Source: Strongylocentrotus purpuratus
Lineage: Eukaryota; Echinodermata; Echinoidea; Camarodonta; Strongylocentrotidae
DNA: 64,000 nucleotides
Assembly: GCF_000002235.5 (NCBI RefSeq)
Contig: NW_022145530.1
Span: 558,001 to 622,000 of the forward strand
Direction of reading: 5' to 3'
Position numbers and translations under genes: made by a program. Below the pieces are notes generated by a model, which ran no database searches, had not been told where the DNA came from, and was given only the letters and a program-made list of their open reading frames with translations. This document shows, piece by piece, positions 47,396 through 59,290 of this stretch (its first letter is position 1; each line of letters begins with the position of its first letter).

Positions 47396-48501
47396 CCACT
47401 GGTGTTGACATTGACATGCCTCGTCTGAACAAATTAGATGAGTGAAATTCAGTGGAATGTGCATAATTCGAAAGGATTTGATTGAATATGCTTCAGAGTA
47501 AAATGACAAAGAAACACATCATGATGATTCATGAATTACATTCTGCATGACTTTTGATCTAGTCATGATTAATTTTAACACATAGAAAAATAGACGCCCT
47601 CTGAGGTGACCTATAGGAAGGCGTTGTCCACCACGGCAATGCAGTACGTGTGTACTGTGTGTGTACAATGCACGCATTATGCATTGCATTGTAATGGAAA
47701 CTTGCGTTGTGTTACGTTACATAGGTGTGCATTTTAGGCGAATCCATCCGGAAGCCGTTCTTTCGTTTAGAAATCCGTGTTCTCGTTGTTTTCTGACCAA
47801 AAAAAGGTTTGTAACAACGCACTTTGATTTCATGTAATTGTAAATTCTGTCGAGAGTAGAGAATCATTGAATTATATTTACACGCCTTTTCATTACTTGA
47901 CTTCTTAAAAATGGGTTAATCTTTCGATCTTACAATCATATGTAGCTAGATGGGCCTACATGTAGATTTATCGGCTATTCTACGCCGGTGAGATTGGCCT
48001 ATTGGTGCATGGTGGTGTCGGTCACTCGTGTATTGTGTGAATGTGTGTTTGTATGTGTGCATGTGTAGATCTCCTTTTTTGGTGTAATGATGCTGGAGTG
48101 ATTGAATTTAGTGTGGGGAGATAATTATTTATGTGCCATCCATGATGAATATGAATTAAACGAAATAAAGCTGTGTAAGCGTACCAGATATAGAGAATGG
48201 AGATAATGACATGTGAATAACTGATAACTCACCATGCTCACTGATTGATCATTTGATTTTGATTCTAAAACTAAAAGCAAAACTAAGGTTAGGTCTAGGA
48301 AGAAACAAAACTAGATATAAAAGTCCAAATCTGAATAAAAGTAAAACTGCCCTCTGTCGATCTGTCTGCACAGACTGCACTTAGATCTATGAAAATTTGA
48401 ATAGATCTATAATTCTCTCATTTGAAGTTGTCGTTAAATGTCAAAAATTGAATAATGACAATGGAAAAAATGCGTGCCTAGACAGGTCTGCATTAATATA
48501 A

Positions 48502-48516
48502 TCCAAAATGGCGGCT
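48502..48516 (+). promoter_or_regulatory. YY1-like ATGGCGGC site upstream of epsin
   Basis: CCAAAATGGCGGC matches the YY1 core and differs from the TISU consensus at one position. If transcribed, the ATG would open a 10-codon upstream frame (MAARIFCLFS, then stop). Role uncertain. Confidence 0.35.
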
Positions 48517-49087
48517 CGCATATTTTGCCTTTTCTCTTAAACCTAAAGTCTTAGACTAATATTATTGATTTCAAAGTCATGAAAAGGCACTTTGACAAAC
48601 CTGTTGTACAACAAAAACAGATGACAAAATAATGTTTTTTTTAAAGTATTTGATAGCCCAAAACTTCAAAATTGTCAGCATTTTTCTTTGGATCATTTTC
48701 CATTGCTCAGCGATCAGAATTTATCGTTCAATTTCACCTGATATCTGATCGGCCAGCGATCGGTCCCGATCCGATTATTGGTTACAGGGTTACCCATAGG
48801 CCATACCACTGCATGATATTCCCCATTAACCCATTACAAAAATGCTTATCTGTTTCTGGCTCTGGCTCAATTTTTTTAAATCTAATATTTTTTTTTCTTT
48901 TGTCTTTCTTCCTAATCATTACAGGTAGCCCAAATGCTTTGATGAGGTGACATTGTCATAAAGTGGATTGGATCAATTTCAAGTAAACTTTACCTTTCTG
49001 TCTCCAAGAGCCAAACCAAGACAGATTTTCACTGGTATTAAGTTATTGCAATCAGAGGTCCAGTGGACTAGCACTCCTATCATCACA

Positions 49088-52000
49088 ATGGCTACAAGAC
49101 GCACATTCAAGAACATAGTACACAATTACACAGATGCCCAGGTCAAAGTTCGAGATGCCACCTCGAACGACCCTTGGGGGCCCTCCAGTTCACTTATGTC
49201 GGAGATTGCGCACCTCTCATACAACGTAATGGCATTCTCGGACATCATGAGCATGATCTGGAAGAGGCTCAATGACCATGGCAAAAACTGGAGGCATGTC
49301 TACAAGGCATTGGTCCTCCTGGAGTACATCATCAAGACAGGGTCGGAAAGAGTCGCCCAGCAGTGCCGCGAAAATATATTCGCCATCCAGACCCTGAAAG
49401 ATTTTGAGTTCTTTGATAAGGATGGTAAGGACATGGGACTTAACGTGCGCGAGAAGTCAAAGTCACTTGTGGCTCTTCTCAAGGATGATGAACGGCTGAA
49501 GCAGGAGAGAGTGAGGGCGCTCAAGGCACAGGAGAGATTTGCGCAGGCCTCGCAGGGTGTAGGAAGCACAACTCCGGGCACGACAGAATTGGAGTCGAGC
49601 GCCAGCCATGATGAAAGTAACCAGTCTGAGAGTAAGTTTACACTGGCTTTACTTTTCTTTTTTTGTTGTTGAAAGAAACATCTAGGCTGTGCTAAGAGCA
49701 ATCAATGGTTATCTCGCAGATGCTCAGGTGACATTTTCTCAAGTCTCATTTCATCAAGGACAAAGGCCTGTGTTCTACTCAAGTTTAAACCTGATACTTG
49801 GCTTAGTCTTACAGTACATGTAAGCTTCTATTAAAAATTGGGTTTAACAAAGGATGTTAGTCTGAGGTCTAAGTTCTCCTTTGTCGAATGTGACCATAGA
49901 CCCCAGGTCAGGTTTAGTTAAATTAGCAGAAGATGGAAAATAGAGTTTAGGGTTGCAATTGGATTTGAACTAGTTATTTAACTTAATTAATATACCTGAG
50001 TGTATGAATGAATTGTGGGTACCCATTTGGGGTTTTAAGTATACTGCATATCAAGATTCAAGGCCTCTGATTGGTCAAAACATCAGGCGTGAAATTCACT
50101 ACTGACTGAGTGACTGCTGGGCAGTATAGAGAAAAAAATTGACTGGACAAAGTTCAACTCGTGCATAAAACTTGACAACCTATTCATGTACAGGTATGCA
50201 CTTTAGACAATTTCCATACACATTGATAGGTTTGGCAGGCATAATATATTTTCATATAGTATTCCTTTTCAATGATTAACACTCCAGATGCTGTATACAA
50301 AAAAAATATAGACTGCTTCTATTTCAAGTGAATTTTTAAACTAAAGCTCCTCAGTGATCTGAGACTTTAAAAAAGTCATTCATTGATTGTAATTGTTGAT
50401 TTAATTTGTATCATTGCATAGGGAAAGGTTAGATCAAACAAGGTTTATCAAAATTCCTTGCTTGGAAAACATTCAAAGTGATGATTACTATCAATTTTAA
50501 ACCGTAAAATACTGCCCCACTTCTGCACTTTAAGAGAACATTGCCGAGATATGTGACGTCATGCAAGGGACCAAATTAGCATAGCAGCAGATGATGGACA
50601 TACAAACTGTAGCAATACAGATATTTTCAGAGATCCTATTTTGCCGTCTCCTCTTCACTTATTACTCTTACTCCACCAGTGTTATTCTAACTGTTTTACA
50701 TGTATCTGTTGCCTCACTCTGAATTTTGGACATGGTTTTATTTTGATCAATAATACAGCATTAACAAAAAAGTTAGGAATCAGTTGAAGCTATACTATGG
50801 GTTGTATGAAAGACGTCATTGTACATTCAGCTGCTGGGACCAAATGTATCCAAGTCTTTCCAAGATATTGTGATGAAGGAAAATTAATTAAAGCTCTTGA
50901 AACGACATTGATGTGCCCTTTGATTATTGTAAAATGTGCGTGTATCACTGCCAAGCTTAAGTTGGTAGTCAAACTTGTCACGCTGGATGTGTGTTGATAC
51001 AGCCGTACAATGTCATACACAAAGATGAAGGTCCAACATGATCAGATCAATAAAATTTAAACCAATTAAAAATACCATATTAGACTTGAAAATTAGCCAA
51101 AATTACTGTAAAACAATACTTTGCGTTAACAAAATATACTGTGGAAATCCATAATATCTCAGAAATAATAATAAAGAGCATTTCATTTCATGTGTCATTC
51201 TTCCAAAGCGGCATGAAAGGAATGAGATAGCTCACAAATTATTTTTCACTTTTACAAGAACTCGACCTACTCAATTTGATTTGATGACTTTCAGATGCAG
51301 CTAACACTACATCAGCGGCGACACCCCCCAGATCCCTGTCCACTGATATAGAGCAGGCTCGTCCTCAGACTACTGGCGAAGAAGAACTTCAACTCCAGCT
51401 GGCGCTAGCCATGAGTCGAGAAGAGGCCGATCAGAAGGATAAGGAGATCCGGAGCGACGACATCAGATTAAAAATGGCACTTGATGAAAGCCAAGATGTA
51501 AGTTTCTTTAAATGTACAGTCAAACCTGCTTTACAAAGGCCACATTTGTTGTTTCCCTTGAAAATGGTTTCTCAGTAAATCATGTATTATAGGAACCTGT
51601 CTACAAAGACCACCTGCTCAAAGGCCACTTTTTGTGCTTCCCGTGGGCGGTCGCTATAGACAGGTTTGACTGTACTTATAGTGTGATTTTGGTAGTGCAA
51701 ATTTGGAGTTAACAACACAAAATAAGTTGCAGTTTAGTGTTCAAAATAATGTTTATAGATTTAACATTTATGAAAACCAAGTTGTAAAGTAAACAGTTGA
51801 GGGTAGTATGATAGTCACATTCATTTCAGTGGCAGTCCCTTGCTCTTGTTTTTGGTGTAGCTAATAGATCTTGCAGATTATGATTGAATAAAGAAAAAAA
51901 TCCCTACATATTGAGGCATTGCAAGCATAATTGGATTATAAAGGAGTTTAAGTTCTCCATCTGATATTAACTCAGACAGTGTACGTTAGGGTTGTACGGG

Positions 52001-53024
52001 TTAATCAGTGGTTAATGATTTCTAATTCTTTCCCCAGAATAATGTTGTAGGCCAGCCAGCTGCAACCACTTTACTGCATCTGGCATCTCCACCTGCACAG
52101 GACCCTTGGGGTGCCCCAGCCCCAGTTTCTTCATCCCCAGCATTCAACAACACTCAAGCCAACGTCACCGTCAACGACCCATGGAGGAACAACGCTTCAC
52201 CTGCCCACAAAAACCCACCACCACTAGGAGCACCTGACTGGGGCTCGTCTCCACCCCTAGCAGCAGCTGCACCGGCCAGTGATCCATGGGGTGCTCCCCC
52301 ACCAGCTCCTGCTCCATCTGTAGCTCCAGCTGATCCCTGGGGTGGTGTGGCTGCTCCTGCACCAGCCGCATCATCGGTACCTGATCCTTGGGGTTCCACA
52401 GCTCCTGCTGCAGCACCAGCCAAGAGTGACCCTTGGTCTATGAACGGTGGCGGCGCTGCCCCAGACCCTGATGCTGAATTTGACAGATTGCGAGTGAATC
52501 CCATGGAGGGAACCGTCAATGCAGTGAGCATAGACGATGCATTTTTCTCAGCGCCTGCTGCAGCCCCGCCCTCCTACAACAACACATTTGACATGACAGG
52601 AATGGACCAAGCACTCGGAGGCTCTTCAAAGAAACCAGAGGATTTCCTGGGCAAGAACTCCAAACTGGTCAACCTGGAATCTCTGATTGGCCCCACCAGG
52701 GAGACGGTTGGACAGCCATCCATGCAAGGAACCAATCCTTTCATGATGGTGCTTGGAGCAACTCCACCACCTCCTGTAGCAGCAGGTCTCCAAACACCTG
52801 TCAACAACCCCTTCCAACAACAGAGGATGCCAGCTCCTACCATCAACCAGATGAGGGCTCAGCCTGTCGTGGATGTCAACGCTGGCTTTGGTGGAGGAGG
52901 AATGGGTATGGGTGGGGGTGTGGCCATGGGTGGGGGCACTACCCTCCCGCCCCCTCTCCTCCCGTCAGGCGGTGGTCTACCCCCTGCCCAGCAGCAAGCA
53001 CAAACCAATCCTTTCTTGCTGTAG
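49088..53024 (+). CDS. EPN: Epsin (ENTH-domain endocytic adaptor)
   Basis: Coding exons are 49088-49631, 51295-51497 and 52038-53024, all in frame, giving 577 aa (human EPN1 is 576). Residues 1 to about 150 form the ENTH domain, which binds PI(4,5)P2 and bends membrane; the blocks KNIVHNYTDAQVKVRDATSN and IWKRLNDHGKNWRHVYKAL are almost as in vertebrates. Two ubiquitin-interacting motifs follow at about 210-226 (EEELQLQLALAMS) and 236-249 (DDIRLKMALDES). The C-terminal half is Pro/Ala-rich with six DPW motifs (AP-2 binding) and three NPF motifs (EH-domain binding), the last at 573-575 just before the end. KLVNLESLIG matches the conserved vertebrate LVDLDSLV block. An in-frame upstream ATG at 48968 exists, but the family starts at the ATG used here. 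It represents the single ancestral epsin-1/2/3 type; no paralogue can be chosen. Confidence 0.95.
51515..51674 (-). mobile_element. Pogo-like MITE, copy D
   Basis: Begins TACAGTCAAACCTGCTTTAC and ends CTATAGACAGGTTTGACTGTA across 51654-51674. It is the reverse-complement orientation of copies A and E. TA flanks on both sides. It lies in epsin intron 2, 17 bp after the donor. Confidence 0.8.
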
Positions 53025-56000
53025 CATTGCCAGTATCATCATGAGTATTACAAGAAGTAAGTCACTTTTATTATTACTTTGAATTGAATCAAAAAGAAGA
53101 TGTGCTTTTATTTACATGTCAAAGGTCATTGGATGAAAACCCATTATAATTGAAAGAATAATAATGATAAAGAAACAACATGTTCTTAAATAAACTCATG
53201 ACTGGTTTGAATTTACGAATGGAACCAAACTGAATCTTCTAATGTGTACATTAACCAAAAGGGGCTTCTCGACTCTGATCATCCTCTAATGAAGGTAGTA
53301 GCATATTTATGAAATCTAATGAAATACACACAATGATCATTTTATAATCGGGGCTAATTGTTGACAATATCCCACTTTTTATACTTAACTGTCGGAAAAT
53401 CTTGACCGGAAAGTCAATTGGAAATGTAATGTATCCTTTTCTTTTCAAGTTTTCATAGGGGTTTCTGACTGCTGAAGGCTTTGTGTTGCATTTAACATAA
53501 CGGTTTTTTTATATATCATTTTTTTCTTCTTTCTCCCATCCCTCTTTCCTTTTCGTTGTCTCGCCAGAATGTATGGTAAGTGTGAATGGAGTGGACATCG
53601 TAGCAATTTTACTTGCTGGTTCTTTTCTCATACATATCATTAACTACATGCCAATTTGATTGTCTAATAGTGAATACTAGCATTGATGTTCAAGTGAAGA
53701 TAATATGTTTCTTGAGTGATTATATGATTAATATATTCTTTAACAAATCATTTGTAGTGTTTGTAAATACCAATCAAATGTTTGAAAGCTCAAATCGTAC
53801 TGTGTTAATTTTGTTTTTATATAATTATAAATGTAAACTTTATTTGTAGTGTGATATTTTTAGGGAAAGGTAAACACACATACAGGTTGTATCATGACAT
53901 TGTCTTTTCTGCTGTAACAATGTACTTGTATGGAATTATAGATCTTCAACAGTACAGAGCAGTTTAAGAATTCAGTTATCATTGTAAACTCTTTTTATAG
54001 ATCATATTACCCTAGATAATTTTTTTTAAAGATCACTAATTGTACTCTAACTGCAGCAGAAAGAAATCAGAACTTATTTTGTCAGTATATCGTATTTTCA
54101 ATTATTCTAGAGTTATTTAGAATCAGTTATGTCATTATATTCACGTATTTACATTGCATAGTTTTAAGATATTGTTTTTCTAAGATAAAAGCCCCAAAAC
54201 AATTAACTGATCTTGTAAGATAGGCTATGGTTCAGAGAACAAAAAAATTACATATGTACAACGTAATTTGAAATCAATCTATTGTATTTTTAAAATTTAT
54301 GACCAAATTTCCTGGACTTGACAAAGTTATTTTTGCATGGTCTTGATGCTGCTATATATTCTTTGTAAAATATCTGAAAACTGAAGAAAACTATGTAGAG
54401 AATAAATTATTCAGCATGGCTTATTTTGGCCGTAATTGTTAACAAAAAATTGCAGATCCAATGTTGCTTGACCGTAACAGCATGAGAAGACACAGAGAGA
54501 GTTTGACATTTTTTTCAACGCATTATTAATTGCCTAGTGGGGGGGGGGGGGGGGTGGCAAGCAATACTACAAAGCGCTTTATGCACTTATTCGTTATTCG
54601 TTAAGGAAAAGGTGCTTTTGGAATTTGGAATAAATCTCTTCATACATATGAGGTACATTTGCAGAGGACAAGCAAATAAGATACATCCTGAAAGATAAAG
54701 AAGTCGGTCAGTACATTATTTTCTGTATTACATATATCATACACCTGTACTTTAATAAGTGCTCTGTGCCATCTCAAATTTATATGAGCGTAACATTAGC
54801 AAGTATAGTGTATTATTATGTTGTGAGTAGAAGTTTTCTGTTTCCTTGCATAATTAATATCAATATTTGATATTGGAAGTCATATTTAATTTATTCTTGG
54901 AAAGTACACCTTATTAAGCAATTAATTTTCAATCAGTTTTGAATATTTGATATTTGAATAATCTTATTAAGACAGATCATGATGATTTTGTGAACAAGGA
55001 AAGTGATTGTATCTTCTTTTTTTCTCCAATTACATGAACATGTTTGTATAGAAACAGGGTGAAAATTAAATACTTGTTGTCTTGCATGTACATGTAATGG
55101 ATTTGGAAAGAAAACAAGATCGGTTGTAGAAGATGAAAATAAGGCAATTTTCAGTCTGTAAATGGTAATTACCATTTTAATTTGAAGATAGTGGAGGGTA
55201 GGTCCTTTTGCGTGATTTGACACCATTATTAAATAGGGCGATTCTGTACAATGTATCCTGTTCGACATGTACCATTTTTCCCAAACGTTTCATCCACGAA
55301 TGACAAATCCTTTGATATGATGGGTAACCAGGGATAAGAGAAAGCACTTTTATTCAGCGGTCATGTAAAGAGATTCTTCCTTTTGTGGATAAAATGTGTA
55401 CCAAGGTAGACAAAACATGTGTCGTATGGCATGGAATCGCTCTAAATAGAAAGTCTGCTTGAAAGCATACAAGATTGTTTTTTAGGACTATCAGGTCTTA
55501 CGCAATTATTGTATTAGTCAGCTGTGAGCTGTTTATCATAGAAACCATCTACAGCGACAGGCAGCTGAGAAATATCTGTAATAATTCTACATTTTAACCT
55601 GTATAGAAAGGCTGCCCTGAGGTCGTCTTTATAAAAAGGTGGTGTCTTACATGTTCTCCCAGACTTGTCTCAATGAGAATTAGGGGAAGCAAAATTAGAG
55701 TTTATAGTGAGGTAGGTGTTCTTTTCTAGGTAGTAGCTCAAGGAGCTCTGATAGTATCTCGCAAATCAAAGCTGATTGTTCTTTAGCAACCGTGTTTTGG
55801 ATGAGCCGATTAGCGAGGCAAGATCGTTTTAGATGCTCCCACCATGTGCAAGACGTTTGGACATGCAGGAATGGGAATCCCTACAAGTCTTGAAGTGCAA
55901 GCAAACTGTGATGCGTTACCCAATGGGATACACTCTGCACCATCTTTCCATTGTCCAAGTCTTCGGTGAGAGGCAGTTTAAAAGACTCCAAGATGACGGG

Positions 56001-57488
56001 AACATCTGCTGCTGGTACTGGCGTTTGTGTCTTGTTCCTCGTGCGAAAAATTGAAATTGACCGAAGAACAATTGCTGATTTCTAGTGAATCATCTAGCGT
56101 CAGAAATGTACAAAAATCTTTATACATAATTACATATATATGCAAATCTTTTTATTTTTGTGAATTTCTGTAAAATTCTTGATGCTCTATGACTGTGTTT
56201 TTAGGTGGTTGGTGTAACTGTAGTAGCTGGGTATACTTTAAAAAAACAATACAAATTGATGCTGATAGTACAATTGTATCTATGTTAACTAGTTGTCTTT
56301 TGTTTGAATGCTAATGGTGAACAAGGTGAAAGTTAATTGAAATTCATCAGTATTTTTTCATTTATACTTATTGTCTAATAAAATATGTTTGCTTCTCTTC
56401 CATTCGTGGATAGTCTTCATTCAATGCACATGATGATATTTCATTTACTCACCTGGTTTTTCCTGCATATTTTGTCAAGTATGTACTAAGCGTATACTTA
56501 ATTTATAGTTTTAAGCATCGATCTTTGTGTCAGCTTTTGGATAATTGAATTACCCTTCAGTGGCTCTCAAAGATTAGTTACGTGAAATTTATAAATACAT
56601 TTCAAATGACGAATTTAAATTGACAATGTGCACCATTGGGATCGGTTGTTGCTGTTACTAATTCAAAGCTAAACCAGTTGTGTATAAAAAGATGGACAGC
56701 TTCAAATTTCAATTTTTTAATTGTGAAATAATAAGTAATGTCATTGCATTACCCTGCACTGAACATGTACAGATGTAATTTACATAGTCGCATGTATTTG
56801 ATTACATTTCTTTCATTTCCTCCTCTGACTTTCTATTCCTTGGGATGATTCAGCCGTTTATCTGCTGATCGTCTGTGGGATCAGTAATGTGGCGTTGAAC
56901 CTGGCTTGACGGTATGATCTATGGAATGCCATGTTTCGAGCTTAAAAAATAACTTTAATTCTGCAAGTTCCGGAGCAAGTTCTGTATAATTCTGTCCTTT
57001 ACAAAAAAAATCCAAAAAGAAATCCAAAAAATAATATCAATTTTCATGACATGAATCGAGTTTGTCATTTCATTGCAGAATTATTGTTATTTTTAAAGAT
57101 GGAAAAGTTGTATGTGGCATTCCATAGAGTTTACCAACACACTCACTAAACATGTAATAATCAGAAACATAGAAATTCATATTCACTTTATACTTCTTAG
57201 AAAAGTAGTATGTGATGCTTGTTAGTATTTATTTTACACATATGTTACCCATAAATTGTTGAGAAGGATACAATTGTAATAATTTGGTTGATTCAGTGAA
57301 AAGTGTAGTGATTTAGAGTTTTATCTAACATGTGCTTTTCTCAGAATTGTGCGCAATCACGAACAAACATTTGTATGTGCTCTTGTTTATGCGAAGGTAA
57401 CATTGATGAAGAATTATATTCAGTGATTTAGATTTGAAATGCCAACCAAGATTGTTATTGTATCTCTTAATTTGGAGTAATATCATTA

Positions 57489-57648
57489 TACAGTCAAACC
57501 TGTCTATAGCGACCGCCCAAGGGAAACACAAAAAGTGGTCTTTGTAGACAGGTTCCTTTAGTTCATGTTTCAATGAGAAACTATTTTCAAGGGAAATAAC
57601 AAATGTGGTCTTTGTAGACAGGCGGTCACTAAAGCAGGTTTGACTGTA
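57489..57648 (+). mobile_element. Pogo-like MITE, copy E
   Basis: The best-kept copy: TACAGTCAAACCTGTCTATA at the start, AAAGCAGGTTTGACTGTA at the end, with AAGTGGTCTTTGTAGACAGG inside. About 160 bp with TA at both ends. Confidence 0.85.
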
Positions 57649-59203
57649 GCATGTTCCTGGGTTAGAGTCTTGTGATCTTATCATTAAAATCAGCTCAAAT
57701 GTCATAGTTTACTCTTCATTTTTAAATAAAGAGTATGTTTATGCAAAGGAACTTGATATTTGTATAAAATTTCACCCAAAAGCCAAATAATTCAATTTTT
57801 ATATGCCATTGAACTTTGGAGGAAGCTACCTTCGCCTGTATAACCCCAAACAATCGAGTCCTATTTTCCAAGTGTTTGTTTAGAAGCATGGAATCATTTT
57901 ATGTACGCCATTTATATAGACATTAATTGTATAGTGAAAGTGAGAAAAGTTATCATTAAATATATGTATCAAATTTGCATCATGTATGCGTTTCTCTTCT
58001 TTTGTGTCCTGTTTATAACATGTGCTAATGATATGAGATGTAAGTGAGAACAAGTGACTGAAAGTTTTGTGATATGCCTACAGTATGTAATAAATGTGTA
58101 TGTTTTGGGGAAGTTAATTTCCCATATGTACCAAAATGTACACAAACTTATGGTATACCTGATGATTGTATTAAATTGATAACCCTTTAAAGTGTCAGGT
58201 TATTGGGGGAGGGGTTTGATGCAACACTGACCTGTCTCCACCCCCCCCCCCCAACATTTAAACCCTATGTGGCATATCTTACAAAAAAAAGAGGAAAATG
58301 TTCCCTTTCAAATATTAGAGCCCAAAGATAACCATATTTCTTGCTTATCAGAAGAAAAAAAATCTTTTGCTTTCAAAAAGAATCGTCCCCCCCCCCCCCC
58401 CCCATCTTTGAACTACCCTCGATCGATCGCTATGGATCTTAAAGCCAGTAAAAATCAAATAAACAATACAATACTACCATTACACATTGGATGTAAGTTA
58501 CATATATAATTTGACTATTGCCATTTAAATCACATTGTTAGTCGGGGGAAGAGATGTGGACACAGCCTTGGACCCCAAAATGTAGTAATATCATTGCCAT
58601 ACATTTGCCCTGCAATTTGTATCAGACTAAACAAAAAGTAACACTTTATTTCCTCTTACAAAGCAGATCCACAGTACCTGCCTGAAGGGAAACTGTATTT
58701 TCCAATGAACTGACCATTTCCGGAGTTCTAGAAAGTGTAAACATCCACAACAAGGAAATAGGACAGGAAATGGAAAAGTAAATAGAGGATGTGGACGAAT
58801 GATCGTGCTATTGTTCACAAATCCTCTTTCACTTAAGATTGTGTGAAGTGTCCCTCTTTAATAATAGCTTACACTAAGCAAGGGAAATATTTATAGACCT
58901 ATTGTACTTGACTCACCGTTGCACAAAATAGCGAGGAGGACAAAAATAAAGGAGAATGATTTGAGGATATTCCCTATGGCTGGCCTCGGCTGTGAATCAA
59001 CGACTTTGTGCGTATTAGTCACATTACCTTGGCCAGGCAGGCAGGCACAGCATGTGAAGGCATAGTCAGGATTTCCTCAAGATCGGGTTGGGGGGGGGGG
59101 GGTTGAGGGCAGTCAGGGTACGCATTATCTAAACGGTTCAATAGCTATAGGGCACATTTCTAAAAATGGCCACAACCTTATTACCCCTATACTGGTACCT
59201 TAT

Positions 59204-59290
59204 AATAATAATGATGATATTGGATATATATAGCACACATATCCACCATGCGTGGTGCTCAAGGCGCTCCAACACAGGGTAACGGACTAC
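59204..59290 (-). mobile_element. SINE 3' fragment
   Basis: Begins (ATA)n, then GATATATATAGCACACATAT and GGTGCTCAAGGCGCTCCAAC. This resembles the tail half (ATTGCGCACGTTTCC ... GATGCTCAAGAC) of the SINE at 32291-32565. The tRNA-like head is missing. Confidence 0.5.

Larger units (their letters stand above)
44272..49087. other. Divergent intergenic region between DAGLB and epsin
   Basis: No coding exon was found beyond DAGLB exon 1 and the epsin start. It contains a diverged tandem duplication (45632-46500), a 40-G run (45586-45625), a G-tract element (46990-47395) and probable epsin 5' UTR sequence. A candidate epsin promoter is near 47750, where CCGGAAG (ETS-type) occurs and a GTTTGT donor-like site follows at about 47805. 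A splice acceptor at 48924 (TCATTACAG) precedes the coding exon. Confidence 0.5.

Noticed and set aside
47188-47509. Polyglycine and polyproline frames
   Set aside because: They read a 70-bp C/G homopolymer in a dispersed element.
48968-49087. In-frame upstream ATG that would lengthen epsin by 40 residues
   Set aside because: The extension has no similarity to epsins, whose ENTH domain starts a few residues after the Met; the ATG at 49088 fits the family length.
55833-56054. 73-aa open frame
   Set aside because: No recognisable family, no splice context, and no coding bias in the surrounding AT-rich 3' flank of epsin.
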